The notes under the pieces were generated by a model, which was not told the origin of the DNA, did no database searches, and was given only the letters and a program-made list of their open reading frames with translations. From Candidatus Allofournierella pullicola (GTDB taxonomy: Bacteria; Bacillota; Clostridia; Oscillospirales; Ruminococcaceae), in NCBI GenBank assembly GCA_019114225.1, contig DXFW01000024.1, positions 1-64,000 on the forward strand: DNA of 64,000 bases, written 5' to 3'. Made by a program: the position numbers and the translations under genes. Positions 51,025-59,474 of the stretch are shown here, in pieces. Numbering within the stretch: position 1 is the stretch's first letter; every line of letters starts with the position of its first letter.

Positions 51025-51855
51025 ATGACCAAAAAGCAGACAAGGCTGATTCTGTATCCGGTGATGATCCTCATCACCCTGGTGGTGGTGTTTCCTTTTT
51101 TGTGGATGCTGATGCTCTCCTTCAAATCCAGCGGAGAGATCCTGTCTGACCCGCTGGCGTTCCCCACCTCCCTCAATCTTGAAAACTTTGCAAACGCCCT
51201 GAACACGCTGAACTTTCCCCAGCTTTATGCCAACACGTTCCTGATCTGCGCCGCGTCGCTGATCTTTGAACTGGCCATCACCTTTTTGAGTTCCTTTGCA
51301 CTTGCCCGGCTGGAGTTTCCCGTCCCGAAGGTCCGCACACTGATCTACAGTTTCCTGATCCTGGGCCTTTCGGTGTCGCCCTTCATCCTGCTGTTCCCTG
51401 TGTATAAGATCAATGTGTTTTTCGGGCTGCGCGGCAAGCTGGCGCTGGTTTTGCCCTATGTGGCCACCTCCATCTCCTTCAACACCCTGCTGCTGGTGGG
51501 CTATCTGAAGGCTTTGCCGCCGGAAATAGACGAGGCGGCCATCATCGACGGCTGCAACGTGTGGGACCTGATGTTGCGGGTCACGCTGCCCATGGCAAAA
51601 CCGGTCATCGCCACCATTGTGATCTTCAACGTGCTGTATATCTGGAACGAATTCCCCTTTGCTTCGGTCATGCTGCGGGACGCAGCGGACTACACCCTCT
51701 CCATGGGCACCTCGTTCTTCAAAGGCACCTACACAGTGGACTACGGCGGCATTGTGGCCACCAGTGTGATGATCATCATCCCGGAACTGATCTTCTACGG
51801 CATATTCCAGAAAAACATCGTGGATGGCATGACGGCGGGCGCCGTCAAGGGCTGA
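51025..51855 (+). CDS. Sugar ABC transporter permease (MalG-like)
   Basis: A 276-aa inner-membrane protein with six hydrophobic segments and EAA-type loop IDEAAIIDGCNVWDLMLRVT, ending in VDGMTAGAVKG. AAGGAGG lies in the end of the preceding gene. The cognate ATPase is not encoded in this window. Confidence 0.94.
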   Translation: MTKKQTRLILYPVMILITLVVVFPFLWMLMLSFKSSGEILSDPLAFPTSLNLENFANALNTLNFPQLYANTFLICAASLIFELAITFLSSFALARLEFPVPKVRTLIYSFLILGLSVSPFILLFPVYKINVFFGLRGKLALVLPYVATSISFNTLLLVGYLKALPPEIDEAAIIDGCNVWDLMLRVTLPMAKPVIATIVIFNVLYIWNEFPFASVMLRDAADYTLSMGTSFFKGTYTVDYGGIVATSVMIIIPELIFYGIFQKNIVDGMTAGAVKG

Positions 51856-51887
51856 CACGTTCAAATGCATGAAAAGGAGTTTTGAGC

Positions 51888-53237
51888 ATGAACAATCAAA
51901 GCGGTATTTTCGGTGACCTGACCCATGTTGCCAAAGCGCGCAACGGCAGGCTTTCCAGCTGGGACCAGCGGGGAAAGAACCAGGACTACTGGCAGATCCC
52001 TGCCGGCGAGACCATCTGCCTGGGCGAAGTGGAGGGGCCCGGCTGCATTACTCATATCTGGATGACTTCTTCCTGCCGGCGGGTCAAATCCCCCAGCATT
52101 CTGGACCCCGTCCTGAACGCCAGCGCCGCCCCGGTAATGGAGATCCATCCGGCTCTCGGCGTCATTTGGGATGACTACGACCCCTTCTACTACCGCAAGG
52201 CCCTGATCCGGATCACCTGGGACGACCAGAGCAACCCCAGCGTTCTGGTTCCCTTTGGCGATTTCTTCTGCATTGGAAACTGCTACCCCGGCAACTTCAC
52301 TTCCCTGCCCTTCAACGTGTCGCTCAAGCCGGAAGAGGCCGGCCGCTACGGCGCGCCCTGCTCTGTGTCCTGCTACTTCCCCATGCCCTTCAACAAGAAG
52401 GCTAAAATCGAGATCGTCAACGAAAACGACGTTCCTTTCATCCTTTACTTCAACATCGACTACGAAATGTATCCCGAACCGCTGAGCGAGAACACCGCCT
52501 ATTTCCACGCCTGCTGGAACCGCGAGAACCCCTGCAAGGGCTGGGGCAACGACCTGCAGGTGAACTCTCCCGAAGTGAACAACGTCACCAATTTCAAGGG
52601 CGAGAACAACTATACCGTTCTGGACGTGGAAGGCTGCGGCCATTATGTGGGCTGCAACCTGACCGTCAAGCACTACCAGGGCAGCTGGTGGGGCGAGGGC
52701 AACGACATGTTCTTCATCGACGGCGAGGAATACCCCAGCCTGAACGGCACCGGCACCGAGGACTATTTCAATCACGCCTGGGGCATGCAGCGCAATGCGT
52801 ATCCCTTCTTCGGCACCATCGTTCACGAGGGTGACAGCGGTGATTTCCAGGTGTCCTACCGCTTCCACATCACCGACCCCGTCCGTTTTGAAAAGCACCT
52901 GCGTGTGACCATCGAGCATGGGCATGCCAATCAGCTTTCGGATGACTGGAGTTCCACCGCCTACTGGTATCAGCTGCTCCCCACCCAGAAAGAGCTCACG
53001 GTGCCGCCGGTGGAAGAGCGCCTTCCCAACGTGCCCCAGCTGCACACCCCCGCCGCCGCGCTGCCCGAGCTGACCGAAGAGATGAAAGCCGCCCGCGCCG
53101 CGTGGCAGGAGCGCTGGGAGACCTATTCTCCCGAGCGGCAGCAGCAGCTGCGTATCAAAGAGGACAAAGCGCGCCGTGAATCCCGTCTGAACACCGAGTT
53201 CGCCAAAAAGCTGCGGGATCAGTACGACAATCGTTGA
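51888..53237 (+). CDS. GH172 (DUF2961) family enzyme, probable difructose dianhydride/alpha-fructofuranoside hydrolase
   Basis: A 449-aa cytosolic protein of the DUF2961 family, now GH172. Family stretches seen include GEVEGPGCITHIW near residue 45, DDYDPFYYRKALIRI, and NGTGTEDYFNHAWG near 285, which contains acidic residues likely to be catalytic. Characterised GH172 enzymes are a difructose dianhydride I synthase/hydrolase and arabinan-active enzymes. Here a GH32 gene follows 18 bp later and a fructokinase after that, which favours the fructose-active role. ATG 51888 is eight bases after AAGGAG; a TTG two codons earlier is rejected. Confidence 0.9.
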   Translation: MNNQSGIFGDLTHVAKARNGRLSSWDQRGKNQDYWQIPAGETICLGEVEGPGCITHIWMTSSCRRVKSPSILDPVLNASAAPVMEIHPALGVIWDDYDPFYYRKALIRITWDDQSNPSVLVPFGDFFCIGNCYPGNFTSLPFNVSLKPEEAGRYGAPCSVSCYFPMPFNKKAKIEIVNENDVPFILYFNIDYEMYPEPLSENTAYFHACWNRENPCKGWGNDLQVNSPEVNNVTNFKGENNYTVLDVEGCGHYVGCNLTVKHYQGSWWGEGNDMFFIDGEEYPSLNGTGTEDYFNHAWGMQRNAYPFFGTIVHEGDSGDFQVSYRFHITDPVRFEKHLRVTIEHGHANQLSDDWSSTAYWYQLLPTQKELTVPPVEERLPNVPQLHTPAAALPELTEEMKAARAAWQERWETYSPERQQQLRIKEDKARRESRLNTEFAKKLRDQYDNR

Positions 53238-53255
53238 ATGCATTGGAGAGAGAGC

Positions 53256-54743
53256 ATGTCAGAACAACGTATGCAACAGCAGATCGAGGCTGCGTGTGCG
53301 CACATTGCCCAGCACGCGGAGAGCGTTCGGCACAGCCGCTACCGCCAGAGGTACCACTTCATGCCCCAGTGCGGCTGGCTGAACGACCCCAACGGCCTGA
53401 TCTATTTCAAAGGCAAGTATCATTTCTTCTATCAATACAATCCCTATTCCGGTTTTTGGGACCGCATGTTTTGGGGTCATGCGGTGAGCGAGGACCTGCT
53501 CCACTGGGATTACCTTCCTGTGGCGCTGGCCCCCAGCGAAGAATACGACGATCACCCCAAGGGCGGCTGTTTTTCCGGCAGTGCCATCGTGATCGGCGAC
53601 AAGCTGTGGGTGATGTACACCGGCACCTGCAACAACGGCAACGGGTTTGAGCAGTCCCAGTGCGTTGCCTGGAGCGAGGACGGCGTCCAGTTCCACAAAT
53701 ACGAGGGCAACCCCGTGCTGACGGCTCCCGAGGGCGTGCGTCCCGACTGCTTCCGCGATCCGAAGGTGTGGGAGCACGACGGTCTTTACTACATGGTCTG
53801 CGGCGCCAGCCGTGACGGCAAAGCCCAGGCGCTTGTATACCGCTCGGCCGATTTTCTTCACTGGGAATTTTTCAATGTCCTGGCCGAAAGCCGCGGCGAG
53901 TGGGGGTACATGTGGGAGTGCCCGGATTTCTTCCCTCTGGGCGACAAATATGTGCTGATGTTTTCTCCCATGGGCGGCGGTGAGCGCACCAGCGTCTACC
54001 TTGTGGGCGATTTCGATTATGAGACCGGAAAGTTCCAGTGGTCCACCAGCGGCGAAAACGATTGGGGATTCGACTATTACGCGCCTCAATCCTTCCTCGC
54101 GCCGGACGGCCGCCGTATCATGGTAGCCTGGGCAAACTCCTGGGACTGGATGCCGACCTGGAAAGACTGGGGGCCCACCTACCGGGAGGGCTGGAACGGC
54201 TTTTTCGATCTGCCCCGGGAAGTGCGCCTTTTGCCGGACAATTCGCTTCAGTTCCTGCCGGTAAAAGAGCTGCGCGCGCTGCGCCGCGATCCTCAGTTCA
54301 AAGACGTGCTGGAACTGCAGCCAGATCAGGAGCAGTCCGTGACTGCCGGCGACGGTGTGGCTTTTGAACTGCGGTTCACTCTGGATCTGGAGCACACCGA
54401 CGCGGAGCAGGTGGAGCTTTCTCTGCGCTGCGGCGAAGGCCGCCGCACGGTCTGCACGCTGGATCTGAAACACAGCATGATGTATGTGGACCGGAACAAC
54501 TCCGACGGCTGGAGCCGCGGTGTGTCCAAAAGTCCCCTTTTTGTCCGTGACAAGACGCTTTTGGACGTGCACGTTTTTTCCGACCAGAGCTCCCTTGAGA
54601 TCTTCACCAGCGACTGCACCACCAACCATTCCCTGAACGTGTTCGCCTCTGACGCGCAAAACGGCATTCTGCTGTGCGCCCGGGGCGGCGGCGCCCGTCT
54701 GCTTTCGCTGGAAGGCTACGGTCTGGAGCGGACCTTTTGCTGA
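53256..54743 (+). CDS. GH32 beta-fructofuranosidase
   Basis: A 495-aa enzyme that releases fructose from sucrose, inulobiose or fructo-oligosaccharides. The propeller holds the nucleophile Asp44 in WLNDPNG, FRDPKV with the transition-state aspartate, and the acid/base glutamate in WECPDFF. A C-terminal beta-sandwich follows. There is no signal peptide, so it works on imported sugar. An ATG at 53238 directly follows the GH172 stop, but ATG 53256 has GGAGAG at good spacing. It probably acts after GH172 in the same pathway. Confidence 0.95.
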   Translation: MSEQRMQQQIEAACAHIAQHAESVRHSRYRQRYHFMPQCGWLNDPNGLIYFKGKYHFFYQYNPYSGFWDRMFWGHAVSEDLLHWDYLPVALAPSEEYDDHPKGGCFSGSAIVIGDKLWVMYTGTCNNGNGFEQSQCVAWSEDGVQFHKYEGNPVLTAPEGVRPDCFRDPKVWEHDGLYYMVCGASRDGKAQALVYRSADFLHWEFFNVLAESRGEWGYMWECPDFFPLGDKYVLMFSPMGGGERTSVYLVGDFDYETGKFQWSTSGENDWGFDYYAPQSFLAPDGRRIMVAWANSWDWMPTWKDWGPTYREGWNGFFDLPREVRLLPDNSLQFLPVKELRALRRDPQFKDVLELQPDQEQSVTAGDGVAFELRFTLDLEHTDAEQVELSLRCGEGRRTVCTLDLKHSMMYVDRNNSDGWSRGVSKSPLFVRDKTLLDVHVFSDQSSLEIFTSDCTTNHSLNVFASDAQNGILLCARGGGARLLSLEGYGLERTFC

Positions 54744-54781
54744 GACCGCTGCCGGGCGACATGAGAACGGAGGAAAGATCC

Positions 54782-55753
54782 ATGAAGCAGTTTGACGTTG
54801 TGGCCATGGGTGAACTTTTGATCGATTTCACCGAAAACGGGACCAGCTCCCAAGGCAATCCCCTTCTTGAGGCGAACCCCGGCGGAGCGCCCTGCAACGT
54901 GCTGGCCATGCTTGCAAAACTCGGCAAAAGCACAGCCTTTATCGGCAAGGTGGGCAGCGACCAGTTTGGCAGCCAGCTGAAGGACACGCTGCGCGCCGTT
55001 GGGATCGACATGCGCGGCCTTGTCACCGATCCCGTCGTTCACACCACACTGGCGTTTGTGCACACTTTGCCTGACGGGGACCGCGACTTTTCCTTTTACC
55101 GCGCCCCCGGCGCCGACATGATGTTGACGGCGCAGGAACTGGCGCCCGGGCTGGTGGAACAGGCAAAGATATTCCATTTCGGAACTCTGTCCATGACCCA
55201 CGACGGCGTTCGCGCCGCGACCCTTTGCGCATTGGACCGGGCCCGGGAAGCCGGAGTCAAAGTCTCCTTCGACCCGAATCTCCGCCCGCCCCTGTGGTCT
55301 TCCATGGAACTTGCCAAGGAATGTATGGGGTTGGGGATGTCCCGCTGCGACTATCTGAAGATCGCGGACAACGAAGTGCGCTTCTTCACCGGCACAGAGG
55401 ACTGCGAAGAAGGCGTCCGCCTCATCCGCGAACGGTATCCCAACATCTCGGTGCTTTTCCTGACGCTGGGGCCGGACGGCAGCCGTGCTTACTGCCGCGG
55501 CCTGCGTGCCGAGCAGCCCGGTTTTGTGGTGGGTACCGTCGACACCTGCGGCGCGGGTGACACCTTCTGCGGCTGTGCGCTGGGGTATCTGCTGGACCAT
55601 GACCCCGACCAGCTCACCCAGAGCCAGCTGGAAGAACTTTTGCGCTTTGCCAATGCGGCGGCCGCGCTGGTCACCACCAAAAAAGGCGCCATCCGCTCCA
55701 TGCCGGAGCGGTGGCAGATCGACGCTCTGCTCAACGCCCCTGCGGGGCATTAA
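54782..55753 (+). CDS. PfkB-family fructokinase
   Basis: A 323-aa ribokinase-fold kinase that makes fructose-6-phosphate. It has GGAPCNVLAMLAKLG near residue 37 and the catalytic DTCGAGDTFCG near 258, the usual fructokinase (ScrK-type) pattern. ATG 54782 follows GGAGGAAAG; longer in-frame openings overlap the GH32 end. It is the last gene of the operon and phosphorylates the fructose freed by GH32. Confidence 0.92.
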   Translation: MKQFDVVAMGELLIDFTENGTSSQGNPLLEANPGGAPCNVLAMLAKLGKSTAFIGKVGSDQFGSQLKDTLRAVGIDMRGLVTDPVVHTTLAFVHTLPDGDRDFSFYRAPGADMMLTAQELAPGLVEQAKIFHFGTLSMTHDGVRAATLCALDRAREAGVKVSFDPNLRPPLWSSMELAKECMGLGMSRCDYLKIADNEVRFFTGTEDCEEGVRLIRERYPNISVLFLTLGPDGSRAYCRGLRAEQPGFVVGTVDTCGAGDTFCGCALGYLLDHDPDQLTQSQLEELLRFANAAAALVTTKKGAIRSMPERWQIDALLNAPAGH

Positions 55754-55758
55754 AGAAC

Positions 55759-55810
55759 AAAAAAGCCGGGGGCGGCTCCTCCTTTCGGAAGGGACCGTCT
55801 CCGGTTTTTT
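55759..55810. terminator. Bidirectional terminator between convergent units
   Basis: GCCGGGGGCGG pairs with CCGTCTCCGGT using G-T pairs, flanked by A6 and T6. It serves the fructokinase operon and the guanine deaminase gene. Confidence 0.75.
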
Positions 55811-55815
55811 GCATT

Positions 55816-57081
55816 TCAGAACAGCTGCCGCCCGGCCACATACTTGGCAAGAGGCAGGCCGTCGGAGAGCCAGACCACTCGCTCCAGACGTTCGGTGAGG
55901 GTGCACTGGCGGGTGGTGGGCAGGGCGCTGTCGTCCATGACGATGGCGTCGAACTCATAGCCCGGCTCGAAGCTGCCCACTTTGCCGAAGAACTCGCCGC
56001 CGCCTTTGGTGGCAAGATACAGCGCTTCGGGCAGGGTGAGCGCGGGCAGGCTGTCATCCACCAGGCGCCAGCGCAGCTTGGAGCACTGGATGGCGTCGGT
56101 CATGGCGCGGAAGATGGAAAGGTGCGCGCCGCCGGCCACGTCGCTGCCCAGACCCGCCTTTTGGCCTTCCCGCAGCCAGGTGCGCACGGGCGCAATGCCG
56201 GAGGAAACGTTCATGTTGGACTGTGGGCAGTGTGCCAAAAACACGCCCCGCTCCTTCATCAGGGCCCGCTCCTCCTCGCCGCTCCAGATACAGTGGGCCA
56301 TCACGGTGGGACACTCGCCGCCAAACAGGCCCGGCTGACTGTAGGCTTCGCCGTAAAACCGGGTGGAGGGGCGCAGCTGTTTGACCCACTCGATCTCGGA
56401 GAGGTTCTCCGACAGGTGCGACTGCATTGCCGCGCCGAACTGCCGCTGCAGCCCGCCCAGGCCGTTCATCAGCGTCTCGGAGCAGCTGGGGATGAACCGG
56501 GGGGTGATGACCGGACGCACACCGGAAAAGCCGGCGCTTTCTTCCAGCCAGCGGCGGGTCTCAGCCAGGGAACCTTCGGTGGTCTCCCGCAGATAGTCCG
56601 GGCAGTTGGAATCCATGTTCAGCTTGCCCACAAAGCCCCGCAGGCCCGCCTTTTCCAGCAGGTCCATCAGCAGCAGGGTGGCGGGCCGGTGCACCGTGGC
56701 AAAGATACTCGCGCGGGTGGTGGCGCTGCGGGTCAGTTCATCCGCGAACACCCGGTAGGCCGCCGCCGCATAGGCCGGATCGGCAAAACGGGCTTCCTCC
56801 GGGAAGGCGTTTTCTTCCAGCCAGTCCAGCAATTCCATATCCATGCCCAGGCCCCGGTAGGCATACTGACTGGCGTGAACGTGCAGGTCCACCAGGCCGG
56901 GCAGGATGAGCCGGTCGCCATGTTCATGGACGGGGATGTTTGCAAACCGCTCGGGCAGCGTCTCAAAAATGCCCGCCACAAGCCCGTTTTCGCAGACGAG
57001 ATACTGCCGGGGCCGCACTTCCAGCTTGCCGCAGACAGGCGTAAAAATAATATTGCCCTTCAGGGCGAAGGTTTGTTCCAT
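55816..57081 (-). CDS. guaD: Guanine deaminase-like amidohydrolase
   Basis: A 421-aa zinc amidohydrolase that turns guanine into xanthine and ammonia. Metal ligands appear as LVDLHVHASQYAYRG (near residue 65), HLSEN, MAHC and GSDVAGG. LNMDSNCPDYL is typical of GuaD. It supplies nitrogen and feeds purine salvage. It has its own promoter and stands alone. Confidence 0.92.
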   Translation of the reverse strand: MEQTFALKGNIIFTPVCGKLEVRPRQYLVCENGLVAGIFETLPERFANIPVHEHGDRLILPGLVDLHVHASQYAYRGLGMDMELLDWLEENAFPEEARFADPAYAAAAYRVFADELTRSATTRASIFATVHRPATLLLMDLLEKAGLRGFVGKLNMDSNCPDYLRETTEGSLAETRRWLEESAGFSGVRPVITPRFIPSCSETLMNGLGGLQRQFGAAMQSHLSENLSEIEWVKQLRPSTRFYGEAYSQPGLFGGECPTVMAHCIWSGEEERALMKERGVFLAHCPQSNMNVSSGIAPVRTWLREGQKAGLGSDVAGGAHLSIFRAMTDAIQCSKLRWRLVDDSLPALTLPEALYLATKGGGEFFGKVGSFEPGYEFDAIVMDDSALPTTRQCTLTERLERVVWLSDGLPLAKYVAGRQLF

Positions 57082-57127
57082 TGTGTTCTCCTTGATTTTT
57101 CAGGGGGCGTGACTTTCTCCGCTGAAC

Positions 57128-57156
57128 ATTGTACGCAAAAAGGCGCAAAAACACAA
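57128..57156 (-). promoter_or_regulatory. guaD promoter
   Basis: TTGTGT (57151-57156) and TACAAT (57128-57133) on the minus strand, 17 bp apart. Confidence 0.65.
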
Positions 57157-57187
57157 GGGCTTTTCGTCGCCCGCAAAGGGAACGCCC

Positions 57188-57931
57188 TCATGTTTCCCGC
57201 AGGAACACGAGGACGTTCTCCGATGAATATCCGGGGGCAAAGCGGTAGCCCAGGCGGTCAAACGAGCAAAGGTCTTGCGGGCGTTCGGCGCCGGTCTCAG
57301 CCATATAGCGCACCATCTCGCCCCGGGCCATCTTGCACAGGGTGCCCTTTTCCACCACCCTGCCCGCCTGTTCCTCGCCAAAAACACAGCGCACCAGCCG
57401 CACGGAAGGCGGCAGGTGTTTGGTCACCGCGTCGCTGTATTCCCGGGAGGCCAGGTCCAGCACCCAGTCTGTGCCCTCGGCCAGCGCCACCGCCAGGCCC
57501 GCGCCCCAGAACCCGTAGAGGTCTTTGGCGCCATCCACCGCCAGCTTCGCCTGCATTTCCAGCCGATAGGGGGTCACCCCGTCAAAGGGGCGCAGCAGAC
57601 CGTAAAACCCGGAGAGAATGCGCAGGTTCTTTTGCAGATAGCCAAACTCCCTGTCGGTGAACACGTCCGGCGCCATATAGCGGTACTGAATGCCCTCATA
57701 GCTCAGAATGGCGGGCGTGAGGTTTCGGCGCAGATCCATCGTTTTTAGCCGGCGCAGATTTTCCTCCGCGATGGAGTCGTTGCACTTCCAGAGCGTTTTG
57801 AGCCGGTCATAGGGCATGGCCCGCAGCGTCTCCAGAAGCCGCTGGGTCTTTTCCAGAAAAAGCGGAAGTTCCTGCCAGGGCAGGCCGTCGTCCGATTTCA
57901 TCTTTTTGGCCGGCGAAATGATGATCTTCAT
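57188..57931 (-). CDS. yaaA: YaaA (DUF328/UPF0246) peroxide stress protein
   Basis: A 247-aa protein matching the YaaA family from start to end: MKIIISPAKKM at the N-terminus, FYGLLRPFDGVTPYRLEM near residue 109, and a C-terminal SFDRLGYRFAP. YaaA limits intracellular iron and damage during peroxide stress. Its ATG overlaps the rhodanese stop as ATGA. It ends the bcp-rhodanese-yaaA operon. Confidence 0.94.
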   Translation of the reverse strand: MKIIISPAKKMKSDDGLPWQELPLFLEKTQRLLETLRAMPYDRLKTLWKCNDSIAEENLRRLKTMDLRRNLTPAILSYEGIQYRYMAPDVFTDREFGYLQKNLRILSGFYGLLRPFDGVTPYRLEMQAKLAVDGAKDLYGFWGAGLAVALAEGTDWVLDLASREYSDAVTKHLPPSVRLVRCVFGEEQAGRVVEKGTLCKMARGEMVRYMAETGAERPQDLCSFDRLGYRFAPGYSSENVLVFLRET

Positions 57932-58281
57932 TCGGCCGTTACCTCATAGGGCCAGGTCATAATGCCGCCAAACTCGTACACGTTGGAATAGCCCAGCCGC
58001 GCAAGAATGGCCGCGGCTTGCTTGCTGCGGCTGCCGCTGCGGCAGTAGACCAGCACCTGAGCGTCCTTTTCGCCGATCACGCCGGCGGCGCTGGCTTCGC
58101 TGATCGTGCCCAGGGGCAGCAGCACCGCGCCGGGGATGTGGCCGCCGGCGTACTCCGCCGGCTCACGCACGTCCAGCACCAGAACGCCGCCTGCGTCCAT
58201 CCGTTTCTTCGCCTCCTGCTGGCTGATCTGTTGATAGCCCTTTGCGCCCGGCGCAAACAGGCTGGAAAACATTCCTTTCAT
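57928..58281 (-). CDS. Cytosolic rhodanese-like protein
   Basis: A 117-aa single rhodanese domain with active loop YCRSGSRS. No lipobox or signal peptide is seen. The ending EFGGIMTWPYE nearly repeats that of the lipoprotein rhodanese at 19821-20204, so the two are paralogues. It lies 3 bp after the peroxiredoxin gene and overlaps yaaA. Sulfur-transfer or persulfide handling during oxidative stress is likely. Confidence 0.93.
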   Translation of the reverse strand: MKGMFSSLFAPGAKGYQQISQQEAKKRMDAGGVLVLDVREPAEYAGGHIPGAVLLPLGTISEASAAGVIGEKDAQVLVYCRSGSRSKQAAAILARLGYSNVYEFGGIMTWPYEVTAE

Positions 58282-58284
58282 GGT

Positions 58285-58749
58285 TCATCCCTCTCCCTTC
58301 AGCAGCCGGAGCACCTCGGCTGCGTTTGTATCCGGCTTGACCTTGGGCATTACCGCCGCCACGACCCCCGCCTCGTCGATCACGAAGGTGGTGCGGACCA
58401 CGCCCATGCTCACCTTGCCGTAGAGCTTCTTTTCCTGCCAGACGCCGTATGCCTGGATGGCTTCCAGCTGCGGGTCACTGAGCAGCGTGAAGGGAAGGCC
58501 GTATTTATCGGCGAACTTGCGGTGAGAGGCAACGGAATCCTTGCTGACGCCCAGCACCACCGCGCCCTGCGCCCCGATCTCATTCAACGCGTCGGCAAAG
58601 GCGCGGGCCTGCCGGGTGCAGCCGGGGGTGCTGTCCTTGGGATAAAAATAGAGCACCACTTTTTTGCCCCGATAGTCCGCAAGGCTCACTTCGCGGCCGT
58701 CCTGGTCCTGCAGGGTGAATTCCGGCGCTTTCATGCCAACTTCCAACAT
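58285..58749 (-). CDS. bcp: Thioredoxin-dependent thiol peroxidase (Bcp/PrxQ), one-cysteine type
   Basis: A 154-aa peroxiredoxin that reduces hydroperoxides. The peroxidatic cysteine is Cys44 in TPGCTRQARAF. Many Bcp proteins have a resolving cysteine five residues later; here that position is Arg49, so this is a 1-Cys form. ATG 58749 is nine bases after AGGGAG; an ATG three codons earlier sits on the ribosome site. It is the first gene of the stress operon. Confidence 0.94.
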   Translation of the reverse strand: MLEVGMKAPEFTLQDQDGREVSLADYRGKKVVLYFYPKDSTPGCTRQARAFADALNEIGAQGAVVLGVSKDSVASHRKFADKYGLPFTLLSDPQLEAIQAYGVWQEKKLYGKVSMGVVRTTFVIDEAGVVAAVMPKVKPDTNAAEVLRLLKGEG

Positions 58750-58775
58750 CGTCCCCATCTCCCTTTTTTGTTTTT

Positions 58776-58784
58776 ATTATACCA
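58776..58784 (-). promoter_or_regulatory. Extended -10 promoter of bcp
   Basis: TGGTATAAT on the minus strand is a perfect -10 with the TG extension. No good -35 is present, as is common for extended -10 promoters. Confidence 0.6.
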
Positions 58785-58826
58785 CAAAACCCGCCGCGGA
58801 CAGTGATATCATCACCGGAAACAGGC

Positions 58827-58855
58827 TTGGCGCGGCGGACCGTTGCGGTTATAAT
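58827..58855 (+). promoter_or_regulatory. cobA promoter
   Basis: TTGGCG (58827-58832) and TATAAT (58850-58855) with a 17-bp spacer. Confidence 0.7.
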
Positions 58856-58898
58856 AAAGAAAAAGCAACGGCGCTCCGGCACCGAAAAGGAGACACGA

Positions 58899-59429
58899 AT
58901 GAACAAGCTTTCTGAGGGAAAGGTGCAGGTCTACACCGGAAACGGCAAAGGCAAGACCACCGCCGCCCTGGGCCTTATGCTGCGGGCCGCGGGCGCGGGA
59001 ATGGAGATCTACTTCGGCCAGTTTATGAAAACCGGCAACACCAGTGAAGCGCGGGCACTGCGGGAGTTTTTGAGCGGTGCGGTGACGATGGAGCAGTATG
59101 GCAGCGGCGAAGAGCTTTCCGGCCCGGACCGGGAGCGGGACGCCGCCTGCGCCCGGGCAGGCTACGACAAAGCCCGGGCAGCCCTTGTCAGTGGGCAGTA
59201 CGACCTGGTGGTTCTGGACGAGATCCTGGTGGCGGAACACCTGGGTCTGCTGGCTGTGGACGACCTGCTGCGGCTGATGGATGAGCGTCCTGCGCACACC
59301 GAGCTGGTGTTCACCGGGCGCTGGGCTGCCGAAGCGGTGCGCCAGCGGGCGGACCTGGTCACCGAGATGGGCGAGGTGAAGCACTACTTCCACGCCGGGC
59401 TTCCCGCCCGCACCGGTATCGAAATGTGA
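58899..59429 (+). CDS. cobA: Cob(I)yrinic acid a,c-diamide adenosyltransferase (CobA/BtuR type)
   Basis: A 176-aa P-loop enzyme that attaches the adenosyl group to cobalamin. It has GNGKGKTTAALGLMLRAAG from residue 14 and VVLDEILVAEHLGLL near 107, both typical of CobA. ATG 58899 is six bases after AAAGGAG; earlier in-frame codons lie in the promoter. The short leader (about 35 bases) has no room for a cobalamin riboswitch. It stands alone, divergent from bcp. Confidence 0.93.
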   Translation: MNKLSEGKVQVYTGNGKGKTTAALGLMLRAAGAGMEIYFGQFMKTGNTSEARALREFLSGAVTMEQYGSGEELSGPDRERDAACARAGYDKARAALVSGQYDLVVLDEILVAEHLGLLAVDDLLRLMDERPAHTELVFTGRWAAEAVRQRADLVTEMGEVKHYFHAGLPARTGIEM

Positions 59430-59436
59430 GCAGACA

Positions 59437-59474
59437 AAAAAAGGATGGGTCCCCGCGGGGGCCCATCCTTTTTT
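59437..59474. terminator. Bidirectional terminator between cobA and tspO
   Basis: AAAAAAGGATGGG and CCCATCCTTTTTT surround a GC-rich centre, with T runs on both strands. Confidence 0.85.

Noticed and set aside
58856-58898. A cobalamin riboswitch before cobA
   Set aside because: The leader between promoter and start is only about 40 bases and shows no B12-box-like sequence.
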